Translations under genes and position numbers: made by a program | The notes under the pieces: model-generated | Told to the model about the DNA's origin: nothing | The model's input: only the letters and a program-made list of their open reading frames with translations | Databases searched by the model: none | NCBI GenBank assembly: GCA_039720395.1 | Contig: CM077833.1 | Coordinates: forward strand, 6,029,036-6,093,035 | DNA length: 64,000 nt | Reading direction: 5' to 3' | From: Liquidambar formosana | Lineage: Eukaryota; Streptophyta; Magnoliopsida; Saxifragales; Altingiaceae | Shown: piece by piece, positions 9,418-20,999 of the stretch | Numbering within the stretch: position 1 is the stretch's first letter | Layout: the number at the start of each line of letters is the position of its first letter

Positions 9418-11838
9418 TCAACAGAATAGGAAATCCTCCCCCTCCTTAACAAAGTAACCATTCAAGGTAGGTCGGTATGGCGAGATTCTAATATCTGGAA
9501 CCCTCCCTTCTACTTTTGCTTTGACCCTTTCTCTGCTTCTCTGCAACATCTCCATACGGTCCTTCTTGGAAGGCTCATACCCTAATCCGAAGGTATAGGT
9601 GACAATGCGGCTCTGAACGGATACCGGTATGCCTTGTTGACGGCGTCCTAGTCCCATGCGTGGGAAGAAACTCATTTTCTTCATTATGTTCCCCACATGT
9701 AAGTTGCCATGAGGGCAAAAGTCGAGAGGTATCAACTCTCTCTGTTCTGGCTCTTTCTCTATGCATTGAACATACTCGAATCCGGACAATGGTACTCCCA
9801 CGGGCTCGGGATTAATCTCGCAAATGGATACCCCCGACATCTTCAAGTCATAATCACATTGGAATGTGACGATGGCCCCTTCATAAGGGAACTTAACTTT
9901 TTGGTGCAATGACGTGGGTACAGCCCCTATAGGATGAATCCAAGGTCTCCCCAACAAGAGATTGAAGCACGACGGGACATCCAAGACTTGGGACTCCACT
10001 CTGAATTCTGTAGGCCCCATAATCAGCGGCAAAGTGACCACTCCAATCACCTCTCTGCGGGTGTTATCATAGGCTCTCACTGTTTGCCCGGATGGCATGA
10101 AATTTGTTGGATCCAACCCCAAAACGGTGGCAGTTCTGAGAGGGCACACATTAAGAGCGGAACCATTGTCGATCAGGACTATCAAGACCCTCTTTCCCAT
10201 GGTGTCGACAGTGATGTACATGGCTTGTGAATGGCTAGGTCCACTTTTAGGTAGGTCTGCTTTTGAGAACACAATGGTTGAGTTCTTCGAGGTTGGATTC
10301 ACCAAGTTCACCAAATTTTCAGGAGATGTGTCAACGGGAACCTGTATCTGGTTGAGCAACTTCAAGATTGTCTGCCTGTGCTTGTAAGAGGCCATGAGCA
10401 AACCCCATATAGTGATGTTGGCATTAGTCTTTCTCAATTGCCTAAGCACTTCGTCCTCCTCTTCTTGCAAGTCGAGGTGGCGATTACCTTCCAAGTCCCC
10501 CAATGGGTTGTCAGATTCTAGATGCGGAGGCTTGAAATGGTGACCCCCTCTAGTTATGTGCTCTACCTCGTCATCGCTCATGCACATATCATCAATCTCA
10601 CCTACGTCACCCATGAGGTCATCCCATGTGATTGTGTCGATCTCTTCCATTTGGACTTCCTCTGGTAACTCATCCCAACCTGTGGGGATTATGGGCTCAT
10701 TAGGGATGGGGTCGGGGTAGAGTACGTAGTAATCAAACTTTCCGGACAACTCTCCCAACAAACCCACTTTAGGATCTCTTGCCTCGAACCTTTCTTTCAA
10801 TTGTCGCTGCATGGACTTCTTTGGTAATACCAAAACCTTTTGATCAATAAGGTCTTGAACTACCTTTTTCAATATGACACAATTCTCTGTATCATGTCCG
10901 GGCGCCTGATGGTATAAACAGAATTGGTGAGGAGTCGAAGGCCTCGGCTTTGAATGGCATGGCAATATGAGCCCTTTATCACAACACTGGTGGAAAACTT
11001 GAGTCAAGGTCATGGGAAGTGGTGTGTATTGCCTTATGGGTTGACGGGATTGGGACCAGCCAAGCTCGATGGCGTTTATGTTGTTGGGCGGAGGCATGTT
11101 GTGAGTGGGGAGGGGATTTCGAGTGACATTTGGGCGATTTAGTGCGGTGGGTGGTGAAATGATCTGCTTGTCAAGCAAATCTTGGATTTCATGGCGAAGG
11201 CAATAGCAACGGTTGGTTGGATGGCCTTTGGCTTGGTGGAACTTGCAATACTCATTTTCATTGTAGCTTTTGGGTAATGGGTTTGGTGGAGGCCTTGGGT
11301 CGAGGGGTTTCAGGAGGTCACAGCTTCTCAATTTTTCAAAGACTCTTTCGAGTGGCATGTATAGCTCAGTGAATTGGCGAGGTGAGGTGGAGTCATTTAG
11401 GGAGAAAGGGCGAGCGGGTTGGGTAATGGTATTGACCTTAGCATTGGGTTTTCCTCCAAAGTTTGTCCTTCGACTCCTTTGGACCTTCTCCGTTTTGATT
11501 GTTCCATCGGCGATTACATCTTCAACTTGTGTGCCAGCCCCAACAAAGGCCTTGAAGTTCGGAAAGTAATGAGCAAAGAGATGCTTATGATATACGGGCA
11601 GCAAGTTTTTCACCACCAACTGAATCTGGTCTTCCTCATTCGGTCTATCTGTCATTTTGGAAGCCTTTTGTCTCCACCTAGTGATGAAGGCAGAGAAAGT
11701 CTCGTTAACCCCTTGCTTAGTGGTTTCCAAGTCCCTTCGCGTGACATCCACTTCAGTGTTATATTTGTAATGGTCCGTGAATGCATTGCACACATCCTCC
11801 CAAGTCTTGGTTCTGTTCTCCTCTAATGACAAAACCAT
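9418..11838 (-). CDS. Gypsy gag (C-terminal part) and aspartic protease
   Basis: An 806-codon frame. Its start is the core of the retrotransposon gag domain (TWEDVCNAFTDHYKYNTEVD, FSAFITRWRQKASKM, FPNFKAFVGAGTQ). Two CHHC motifs follow, near residue 197 (CKFHQAKGHPTNRC) and near 305 (CLYHQAPGHDTENC), in place of a classical CCHC knuckle. The protease is near residues 545-650: active-site motif LIDNGSALNVCP with DNGS instead of the usual D(T/S)GS, and the family hallmark LLGRPWIH. The C-terminus has a G-patch-like stretch (MGLGRRQQG). The frame has no internal stop, so it is the best preserved part of the element. The upstream gag half is in another frame (11863-12477). Confidence 0.85.
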   Translation of the reverse strand: MVLSLEENRTKTWEDVCNAFTDHYKYNTEVDVTRRDLETTKQGVNETFSAFITRWRQKASKMTDRPNEEDQIQLVVKNLLPVYHKHLFAHYFPNFKAFVGAGTQVEDVIADGTIKTEKVQRSRRTNFGGKPNAKVNTITQPARPFSLNDSTSPRQFTELYMPLERVFEKLRSCDLLKPLDPRPPPNPLPKSYNENEYCKFHQAKGHPTNRCYCLRHEIQDLLDKQIISPPTALNRPNVTRNPLPTHNMPPPNNINAIELGWSQSRQPIRQYTPLPMTLTQVFHQCCDKGLILPCHSKPRPSTPHQFCLYHQAPGHDTENCVILKKVVQDLIDQKVLVLPKKSMQRQLKERFEARDPKVGLLGELSGKFDYYVLYPDPIPNEPIIPTGWDELPEEVQMEEIDTITWDDLMGDVGEIDDMCMSDDEVEHITRGGHHFKPPHLESDNPLGDLEGNRHLDLQEEEDEVLRQLRKTNANITIWGLLMASYKHRQTILKLLNQIQVPVDTSPENLVNLVNPTSKNSTIVFSKADLPKSGPSHSQAMYITVDTMGKRVLIVLIDNGSALNVCPLRTATVLGLDPTNFMPSGQTVRAYDNTRREVIGVVTLPLIMGPTEFRVESQVLDVPSCFNLLLGRPWIHPIGAVPTSLHQKVKFPYEGAIVTFQCDYDLKMSGVSICEINPEPVGVPLSGFEYVQCIEKEPEQRELIPLDFCPHGNLHVGNIMKKMSFFPRMGLGRRQQGIPVSVQSRIVTYTFGLGYEPSKKDRMEMLQRSRERVKAKVEGRVPDIRISPYRPTLNGYFVKEGEDFLFC

Positions 11839-11862
11839 TTCAAGGCGGAACTCGCTAATGAC

Positions 11863-12477
11863 TCAGTGAAACATTTGAGCCAATAACTCATCGTTCGCCC
11901 CTCGAGGGTGTATAGCTCGCATATACATCTGGAGGTGGGTTTTAGGACAGCCTATCCCATCAAATTTTTCCAACTCCGGCATCTTGAATTGTAATAGGAT
12001 GCGAGCCTTTGGGAACAAGGACAAAGTACGGATGTCCACCATATCATTAGATCTGCAGATTCCCTTCAGAGTTCGTTCTAAGGCCTCGACCTTGTTTGCC
12101 AGGATGGTTGAGCTCTCTCTTGATGTGGCTTTGGTTTCCCCTTCCTTGGTCTTGGGTAGTTCTCCCCCCTTTCCTAATGGTTCCTCAGCGGATTCAGACT
12201 CATTGGATCCTTGATTGTTATCAGTGGCACGGGCCCTAGATTCAGGTTCAGAGTTCTTCTGTTGAATGTCTTGAGCTAACTTGAGTGCGGTCTCAGATAC
12301 CTGGGTAGTGTGGTCAAGCTTTTCCATGATAGCTTTCAAAGCGGCCTCAAGGTTGAAACCCCGGTTGCTAGTTCTTTCCTCAGCCATATCCGACTCAGTG
12401 ACAGAATCAGCACTGACTAGGCACCCTTGTTGATCGCGGATCCAAGCCAGCACGTCTCTCCCTCTAACATAGGGCAA
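11863..12477 (-). CDS. Gypsy gag, N-terminal part
   Basis: A 204-codon frame. It begins MPYVRGRDVLAWIRDQQGC and has an acidic/polar middle (EPESRARATDNNQGSNESES) and the gag entry motif MPELEKFDGIGCPKTHLQMY, then AQMFH. It stops at TGA, where one extra base breaks the frame. The next codons in the shifted frame read ESLASSALKW, and a second, compensating shift about 25 nt later leads into the 806-codon frame. The two ORFs are therefore one original gag. The first ATG, 680 bp from the LTR, is a plausible real start. Confidence 0.75.
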   Translation of the reverse strand: MPYVRGRDVLAWIRDQQGCLVSADSVTESDMAEERTSNRGFNLEAALKAIMEKLDHTTQVSETALKLAQDIQQKNSEPESRARATDNNQGSNESESAEEPLGKGGELPKTKEGETKATSRESSTILANKVEALERTLKGICRSNDMVDIRTLSLFPKARILLQFKMPELEKFDGIGCPKTHLQMYMRAIHPRGANDELLAQMFH

Positions 12478-13156
12478 ATACTCAATTTTTCAGCCTAAGG
12501 GTCCATCCTAAGCTTCCATAATTATCTCAAAATCTTTACAACGTACACCTTTAATTAGCTCTCTTAACCAATTACCCTTGCGGGGGTCATGGGGAAGGGT
12601 ATGTATTAAGGATGTAGGATGTAAAGTTTCCTTTAATTACCCACTCAATCAACAAAGCATGGCAACACATCACAAACACGGCAACATATCATCACAACAA
12701 TGTGTGTGCATATAGATGATCCGACGGTGTCCTAGAAGGCCCATTACATGCAATTCTTTCTTTTAAAAAGGTAGGCTAGGGTCCTCAACTTTGCTTGTAC
12801 CAATCTTTATACCTAACCACATGTGACATCAGGAATGTCGCGTGGGTCTAGCAGCACGTGATTGATCCATTTGATATACCCAAGGGCAAGCCCAAGGCTA
12901 CTTGGCAAGAGAGGTTTGAGAGCTTCGCCCAACACATGGAATCAGGAAAACCAAGGTCGAACTAGGCTATCAGTTGGCAAGGATACATCGAGGGACAATC
13001 GAGTGATCATGTAACAGTAGCGCACACAATGCAATAAATGAAAGCACACAATCAAGCGGATGCAATGTGATTGATTTTGATTTCAATAAGAAATTAATTT
13101 AGCCCAATCAAATTAACTGAGTCTAGCCCTCGACATCCCCAGTGGAGTCGCCAAAT
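12478..13156 (-). other. Gypsy 5' leader
   Basis: Non-coding on the minus strand between LTR and gag. The same leader occurs in opposite orientation at 59608-59987 plus 63011-63066 (for example gaggaccctag...cctacc), which proves it belongs to the element family. Confidence 0.75.
13136..13153 (-). other. Gypsy primer binding site
   Basis: On the minus strand TGGCGACTCCACTGGGGA begins three bases after the LTR end. The plus-strand copy at 59611 has one change. It is an 18-nt tRNA 3'-end complement by position and its TGG start; I do not assign the tRNA with certainty. Confidence 0.7.
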
Positions 13157-15225
13157 TGTGAACCCCGGAAAACGGCCCACAAGGATTTGGCGGAAAGAAG
13201 GGTATGGAATGGGTGAAAGACAACAAACGAAAAGGAGTCGCCACCTCATTTTTTAGGGAAAAGAGGAAAACCACAAAAATGTTTTATTTTCAAAACCACA
13301 TGACTCCATTTAAGGAAAAGCAAAGTCTTTGAAATCAGAAAATTGGATTCGGGAGCTAAGTTACGACGTAGGAAGGTTCTGGGCAAAAGCCCATAGGCAC
13401 CCACATCGCCCGAGTTGGTCTCTTAATTTAATTGGGCTAACTTAATATCTTTTTCACTCAAATATCATCATATATCATCACAAGGCAGCATGCATATCAC
13501 ATATTCCATCTAATTATCTCATGCACAATTAAATAATTAAATCAAAACAAAAAGAAAAGAAAAGAAAAGAAAAAAGCTTAGGATACTTGGATCCTAGAAC
13601 GGACTTGAGTCTCACGAAGAGCGCCTACGTACCATGCAGCGAAATACATGGATCAAAGTCCACGTAGTTTTTTTTTTTTGGGTAAGTAAGTCCACGTAGT
13701 TCGAATAGAATAGGGTTACAACCTAATACAAACCTATGGTAAAAACCCTAGGTTTCCTCATTTGAAAATACATTGATTTAGTCTAACATCAAAAACTTCC
13801 ACAAGAGGAAAACTTTGATAGAAAACCAGAATTTTAGCAATAAAGGAAACCTTTGATAATCACCATATGTTTGTATTAAGCAGTAACCCTAAGAGGGAGA
13901 AGAGAAAAGAAAGAAAAAAGAAAGGTGAATTGGGGCGCCTTCAAACCCTACTTACCTAAGCGCAAAAGCTCCAAACATTAGCCATTTCAGACCATAGCAG
14001 CCCTATTTGCAATAGGACAAGCATTGTACCTGTTTGCACCCTTACAAGTGCACAAAATCATGCGAAGAAAACAAAATACTAATCTGGACAGAACCTTGAC
14101 AAGGCCTAAAATCATCCATTAATCATGCAAACAACATGAATAATGAATAACTAAGGACTCTAACTCAATCCTACATGCAATAACTCGACTAACATACATA
14201 AAAACCTACCAAAGACACACTAACAAGTATAAGAGACTCCAATAATATCAATAAACATGATAACAAAGCACATTTTAACCAAAAAGATGATATTTATGTA
14301 AAATATGAAAATAAACCTTCCTACGGCGAGCTTTCTTAAGCGAAACTATCCTAAGATAATTTCACGTAAAAAAGTCATTATGGGGAGGTGCAATCAACAT
14401 ATCCTACGTAAAATATATATACTAGAAAACAATAGAAGTGATTTCATGCTTAAACACATCACAGAAGACTCTCATGCAAAACCTCACTCAACGAAAAGGA
14501 TAATTATCCTTAAAAAAGGATAATGTCTCCAAAAACCCTATAAAATATACTATATGAATGCAAACCTAGCATGATTCAACTATATGCAACATATATAGAA
14601 TGACTATGATGAGCAACAACTCAAAAAGCTAAGCTAAGCATGCTGTATAAAACCTATGCGATTTCAGGGTTATCGAAACCCTAATCTCACAACTATGCAT
14701 TAAAACCTATGAAACAACTCTAAGACATGCTCAAATTATCATGAATATCATTCATATCATATATATTAACTAACAGGACCATCAATTCATGATAACAATC
14801 ACAGCAACCTAGACATGTGAACTATGCATGATTTAAGAGGATAAAAAGAGTAATACTTTCAAATCCTTAGTAAACCAGGGATTATCAAGCATATAAAGCC
14901 ATAAACCATCTCAAAATCATTCATATAACATCACACAAGCATTGAATTCAATCCACAAGAAGAGCAACTTCATGCACCATAACTATCTTAGAAGAAGAAG
15001 AAGAAGAAAGAGAAGAAGGAGCAGCAGAAAATTCATGTTCAGCATTAAAGAGACATGCTTACCTCTTATAGACTCTTTCTTGTCTTCAAACCTCTTGTTT
15101 CCTTACTTGCTTGGGGTTGAAGAGCCTCCTCTTGATGTCCTTCTAGCTCTCCAAACTCGTAGCTCCCTCTTTCTCTAAGTGTAAAGTGCAATTAACCTCC
15201 CCCTATGTGTTGAATACCATGTCCT

Positions 15226-15232
15226 TTATATA
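15226..15232 (-). promoter_or_regulatory. LTR TATA box
   Basis: TATATAA on the minus strand lies about 190 bp downstream, in element sense, of palindrome copy 3. It is followed by the expected R/U5 region. The corresponding site in the solo LTR is TATACAAA at about 60977. Confidence 0.55.
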
Positions 15233-15421
15233 GAGAACTGACCCCCTAAACCAATGGCTAAGATTAATTCATTAAATAATAATGATCCTAGGGCTATTAG
15301 AGACTCTCTTGGTGCTCAAACAACTCAAACTTACACACTCCTAAGCTTAGACAAGTTGTATTAGCGGAGGAAACCGTCAAAAGAGGGAGAGAGGAATCAG
15401 AAATTGAGTCGAAGAAGGATT

Positions 15422-15503
15422 CCTCGGGTGACCATCTTGCCCCGGACGGTTAGCCGTCTGGGCTTGGACGGCTGACCATCCAGCCCCGGACGGTTATCCG
15501 AGG
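15422..15503. promoter_or_regulatory. GC-rich imperfect palindrome, copy 3 (LTR U3)
   Basis: Runs from cctcgggtgaccatc to ggttatccgagg. The outer arms cctcgg and ccgagg pair, and the inner blocks gttagccgtctggg and ggacggctgacc pair imperfectly. It is in U3 of the Tat LTR and closely matches copy 2 upstream of the antisense gene. Confidence 0.75.
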
Positions 15504-16032
15504 GTCTCCTATTTCCGCTTCGGTTTTGACTTCTACTTGCTTCAGAAGTCCTAAAATCTTCTACTTGCTTTCCCGATCGAAATTCAATCTTTCTAAACAT
15601 GTTTAGGACATAAATAAAGCCCAATTTGAGTTAAATGAGAGAAAATTGATTGGGTCTTATGAGTCAGTTTGAGCAAACCAAGAAAGGGTCTTTTAGCCAA
15701 CCCGAACCATTACGAGCCGAATTGATCTTAAACCATTAATTCATGAAATTGATCCTATATATGGACTCTATGTACTTCATATGAACTCGAGGGAATGACT
15801 CGAGATTCATTTCAAGGTCACATGGAAAATATACGGCTTAAAAGACGATTATGCCCTTAAAATCGCAAAAGTTCTTATTGACTATCGAAATGAACTCCAA
15901 ATCACTTCAAAATTCATACACATGATATTCAACGCCATAGAAACTCAATGTAAAAGGCTAGACTCAAAAAGGACTCAAAATCCTACATGAAATGATATGT
16001 CCTAGCTAAAGTGACAAAAATGGGGTGTGACA

Positions 16033-19000
16033 ACGGGTCAATGCTTGCTATGAGTAGAGATCAATACTCACAAAGAAAAGTTTATGAGCAAGGGTCAATG
16101 CTTGAAATGAGTAGGATTCAATACTCACAGAGAAAATCATACGAGTAAGGGTTAATGCTCAAGATAAAACGTATATAAGCAATGGTCAATACTTGAAATG
16201 AGTAAGATTCAATACTCAAAAAGAAAATCACTCGAGCAAGGGTCATTACTCAAGATAAAATGTATATAAGTAAAGGTCAATGCTTGAAATGAGTAGGATT
16301 CAATACTCACAAAGAAAATCACTCGAGCAAGGGTCAATGCTCAAGATAAAATGTATATAAGCAAAGGTAAATGCTTGAAATGAGTAGGATTCAATACTCA
16401 CAGAGAAAATCACTCGAGCAAGGGTCAATACTCAAGATAAAATGTATATAAGCAAAGGTCAATGCTTAAAATGAGTAGGATTCAATACTCACAGAGAAAA
16501 TCACTCGAGCAATGGACAATACTCAAGATAAAATGTATATAAGCAAAGGTCAATGCTTGAAATGAGTAGGATTCAATACTCATAGAGAAAATCACTTGAA
16601 CAAGGGTCAATACTCAAGAAAAAATGTATATAAGCAAAGGTCAATGCTTGAAATGAGTAGGATTCAATACTCACAGAGAAAATAACTCAAGCAAGGGTCA
16701 ATGCTCAAGATAAAATGTATATAAGCAAAGGTAAATGCATAAAATGAGTAGGATTCAATACTCACAGAGAAAATCACTCGAGCAAGGGTCATTGCTCAAG
16801 ATAAAATGTATATAAGCAAATGTCAATGATTAAAATGAGTAGGATTCAATACTCACAGAGAAAATGACTTAAGCAAGGGTCAATGCTCAAGATAAAATGT
16901 ATATAAGCAAATGTTAATGATTGAAATGAGTAGGATTCAATACTCACAGAGAAAATGACTCAAGCAAGGGTCAATGCTCAAGATAAAATGTATATAAGCA
17001 AAGGTAAATGCTTGAAATGAGTAGGATTCAATACTCACAGAGAAAATCACTCAAGCAAGGGTCAATGCTCAAGATAAAATGTATATAAGCAAAGGTCAAT
17101 GCTTGAAATGAGTAGGATTCAATACTCACAGAGAAAATCACTCAAGCAAGGGTCAATGCTCAAGATAAAATGTATATAAACAAAGGTAAATGCATAAAAT
17201 GAGTAGGATTCAATACTCACAGAGAAAATCACTCGAGCAAGGGTCAATGCTCAAGATAAAATGTATATAAACAAAGGTAAATGCATAAAATGAGTAGGAT
17301 TCAATACTCACAGAGAAAATCACTCGAGCAAGGGTCACTGCTCAAGATAAAATGTATATAAGCAAATGTCAATGATTGAAATGAGTACGATTCAATACTC
17401 ACAGAGAAAATGACTCAAGCAAGGGTCAATGCTCAAGATAAAATGTATATAAGCAAAGGTAAATGCTTGAAATGAGTAGGATTCAATACTCACAGAGAAA
17501 ATCACTCGAGCAAGGGTCAATGCTCAAGATAAAATGTATATAAGCAAAGGTCAATGCTTGAAATGAGTAGGATTCAATACTCACAGAGAAAATCACTCAA
17601 ACAAGGGTCAATACTCAAGATAAAATGTATATAAGCAGAAGTCAATGCTTGAAATGAGTAGGATTTAATACTCGCAGAGAAAATCACTCAAGCAAGGGTC
17701 AAAGCTCAAGATAAAATATATATAAGAAAAGGTAAATGCATAAAATGAGTAGGATTCAATACTCACAGAGAAAATCACTCGAGCAAGGGTCACTGCTCAA
17801 GATAAAATGTATATAAGCAAATGTTAATGATTGAAATGAGTAGGATTCAATACTCACAGAGAAAATGACTCAAGCAAGGGTCAATGCTCAAGATAAAATG
17901 TATATAAGCAAAGGTAAATGCTTGAAATGAGTAGGATTCAATACTCACAGAGAAAATCACTCGAGCAAGGGTCAATGCTCAAGATAAAATGTATATAAGC
18001 AATGTTCAATGCTTAGAATGAGTAGGATTCAATACTCACAGAGAAAATCACTCAAGCAAGGGTCAATACTCAAGATAAAATGTAGATAAGCAATGGTCAA
18101 TGCTTGAAATGAGTAAGATTTAATACTCGCAGAGAAAATCACTCGAGCAAGGGTCAATACTCAAGATAAAATGTATATAAGCAAAGGTTAATGCTTGAAA
18201 TGAGTAGGATTCAATACTCATAGAGAAAATGACTCGAGCAAGGGTCAATACTCAAGATAAAATGTATATAAGCAAAGGTAAATGCTTGAAATGAGTAGGA
18301 TTCACTACTCACAGAGAAAATCACTTGAACAAGGGTCAATGCTCACAATAAAATGTATATAAGCAAATGTAAATGTTTGAAATGAGTAGGATTCAATACT
18401 CACAGAGAAAATCACTCGAGCAAGGGTCAATGCTCAAGATGAAATGTATATAAGCAAAGGTCAATGCTTGAAATGAGTAGGATTCAATACTCACAGAGAA
18501 AATCACTCGAGCAAGGGTCAATGCTCAAGATAAAATGTATATAAGCAAAGGTCAATGCTTAAAATGAGTAGGATTCAGTACTCACAGAGAAAATCACTCA
18601 AGCAAGGGTTAATGCTCAAGAGAAAATGTATATAAGCAAAGGTAAATACTTGAAATGAGTAGGATTCAATACTCACAGAGAAAATCACTCAAGCAAGGGT
18701 CAATGCTCAAGATAAAATGTATATAAGCAAAGGTAAATGCTTGAAATGAGTAGGATTCAATACTCACAGAGAAAATCACTCGTGCAAGGGTCAATGCTCA
18801 AGATAAAATGTATATAAGCAAAGGTCAATGCTTAAAATTAGTAGGATTCAATACTCACAGAGAAAATCATACGAGCAAGGGTCAATGCTCAAGATAAAAT
18901 GTATATAGGCAAAGGTAAATGCTTGAAATGAGTAGGATTCAATAGTCACAGAGAAAATCATACAAGCAAGGGTCAATGCTTAAGATAAAATGTATATAAG

Positions 19001-19156
19001 CAAAGGTCAATGCTTAAAATGAGTAGGATTCAATACTCATAGAGAAAATCATACGAGCAAGGGTCAATGCTCAAGAGAGGGGTATGAGTGAATACTCTAA
19101 ATGAGTGAAGGTCAACACTCAGGATGAATAATAGTTAATATTCCAAACGAGCAAAG
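16033..19156. repeat. Tandem array of a 91-bp unit, about 33 copies
   Basis: The unit holds three modules, each a short inverted repeat around a TCAA-containing loop: GAGTA-ggattcaa-TACTC, GAGCA-agggtcaa-TGCTC and (a)AGCA-aaggtcaa-TGCT(t). They are joined by cagagaaaatcac and agataaaatgtatat spacers. The first (about 16033-16170) and last (19080-19156) units are degenerate. The array resumes after the copia insertion at 42108. It starts exactly at the LTR edge (16032). Confidence 0.9.
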
Positions 19157-19281
19157 TGTTGGGAATCGAACTAGAGAGGAAAAACTACAAAGGCGGAATT
19201 AAAATTTTTCCTATGATTCCCAAACCCATGAATCTTAATTATGCTTAATACAAAACAAAAACCTTAACTAGAAGAGGGTAG

Positions 19282-20953
19282 TGTTGGGAATCTAACTAGA
19301 GAGGAAAAACTACAAAGGCGGAATTAAAATTTTTCCTATGATTCCCAAAACCATGAATCTTAATTATGCTTAATACAAAACAAAAACCCTAACTAGAAGA
19401 GGGTAGAATTACTTACAGTTTGATATGGTCTTCTCCTTTATGCTCCAAGCTTTGTCTTCTGATTGAGCAGTCCAAGTGTACTGCCTCCAACAGTATCCAC
19501 ACCTAGCTAGAGCAAGTTGTCCTTTCCTTCTTCTTCCTTATGGTTGCTAGAGGTGGTGGAGAAGAGAGAGAGAGAGAGCCTCCAAGGGAATTTTCGGCCA
19601 GCATAAGGAAGCCTCCAAATTAGCTTCAAGTTATGATGTCATCACATCATAGTGGGCATTATATAGCCCACTAATAGGGCCGGCCATAGGGGGATTCCTA
19701 ACCCTAATGGGTTTTGTGTAATTACTCCTAATTACACAATAACCCCACTAATTTGTATCATATACAAATTAAGCCCTTAAAGAACTATTCTTTATTCACT
19801 TATACCCTCTCTTTCAAAGACAAACAAGCTCTCTTAGCATGATCAGTGTGTGACCCATTGGGTTTACATCATCAAGTAGTAGGAATAGCACATGTTGTGC
19901 ACAATGGAACACTTTCCATTAAAGGGTCTAATTGAAACTCCTTTCAATTCCCTAATTGATTATAACTCATTTATATCAATTAGGGCTTCTACTAACCATG
20001 AGTAACAAACACCTAGCATATGGCTCATGGTGTGGTTCTTAATGAGGTGAATAGTTATTTACAAAGAACCCTTCTGTTATAGTTTATAGGTTACAGTTCC
20101 ATCCTTCCATCAACACAATGTCTCCAATTGAACTAGTAGGACATGGAAGTCTGTCAAGTCCCTATTTCAATTACTTTATACTCATTCATTAATATCAACT
20201 CAATGATGAACTTATGGAAACTCCTTTCCATATTTATTCTACCATGGGCCTATGGATTTAATGAGTTATATTCAATGAATGCTATATGAGACATTCACTC
20301 CCTTTTTCCTAAGAGTGATGGATTCCTTGTTGATCACTCACATGCTTTCATACACATAGTAGTAGGGCCAATGAACACCCTTATAGACCCCTGAATAGGA
20401 TCTGCACTTTGTATTATCAAACTTCTAAAGCTACATGCATAAGACAACCATGGTGTCTCAGGTCTAAGGATTACTTGTACCACTATAACAATGAGAAACT
20501 GATTGACAGGCAGGTTAAAACTCCTTTCAGTTTATCTCATATCTTTAGTCACATTCAGTGTACCTATTCTTATAATAGGCACCCACTTGTTGGTTGTAGT
20601 GTCTCCACACAAATAGCTTGAGACTAGCTATTCTCCTATAGAGTCAACCTAACAAGTGCTGGTCCTATGGTTCATTACTGTCCATCATAGTGAACCTTCA
20701 ACTAGGAATGATTTAGGAGTTTAGTACAGAGATATATTTAATGTCTCAAAATTACAACCCTTTGTAATTTCATATTCTCAACTCTAACTCCATGGACATA
20801 TTATGTAAATATAAATGATGCATATAAAACATAATAGAATAAGCCCTTTTATTAAATCAATAATAAATGTGACATATATAAATGAAATCAATTGATTGTT
20901 CCTAATCCCTAAACAATCATCTCTATGATTGGCTCTAGGGCATAATCCTAACA
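19282..20953 (-). repeat. Inner copia 3' LTR
   Basis: 1672 bp with TG...CA ends on the minus strand. It holds a CT/GA-rich tract near 19567 and a TATATA-type box (tatatagccc on the plus strand near 19660). It is adjoined on the right by the polypurine tract. Confidence 0.85.
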
Positions 20954-20965
20954 ATCTCCCACTTG
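20954..20965 (-). other. Inner copia polypurine tract
   Basis: On the minus strand AAGTGGGAGAT stands directly before the LTR start TGTTAGG, the usual primer for plus-strand synthesis. The outer element (30392) and the plus-strand copia (53221) have the same sequence. Confidence 0.75.
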
Positions 20966-20999
20966 CACTATAGCCAATCCACCATGTATCTCATACCCA

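Larger units (their letters stand above)
1..16032 (-). mobile_element. Large Tat-lineage Ty3/gypsy LTR retrotransposon (3' LTR outside window)
   Basis: Order on the minus strand: 5' LTR (13157-16032), PBS (13136-13153), leader, gag, CHHC motifs, protease, RT, RNase H, archaeal-type RNase H, integrase, 3' UTR, then antisense DUF7745-like and PMD genes. The dual RNase H and the antisense extra ORF point to the Tat clade (Retand/Ogre-like). No second LTR copy is seen left of pol, so the 3' LTR must lie before base 1 or be lost. The element would then exceed 16 kb. Whether the PMD gene is inside it is inference. Confidence 0.75.
13157..16032 (-). repeat. Tat gypsy 5' LTR, 2876 bp
   Basis: On the minus strand it starts TGTCACACCCC (right edge, 16032) and ends in GGGGTTCACA (left edge, 13157), with TG...CA termini. 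It is homologous along its length to the plus-strand solo LTR at 59988-63010 and lacks about 190 bp of U3 present there. It carries palindrome copy 3 and a TATA box. Small ORFs inside it show no family resemblance. Confidence 0.8.

Noticed and set aside
9934..11826. Plus-strand ORFs antisense to gag-protease (98 and 135 codons)
   Set aside because: Shadows of the well-supported minus-strand gag-protease frame, with no recognisable domain.
13600..14530. Genes within the Tat LTR (for example 14305-14523, also 61673-61891)
   Set aside because: The same LTR stretch in two copies, no domain, low-complexity composition.
16033..19156. CRISPR-like array
   Set aside because: Plant DNA, no unique spacers between repeats, and the repeat runs continuously with a 91-bp period.
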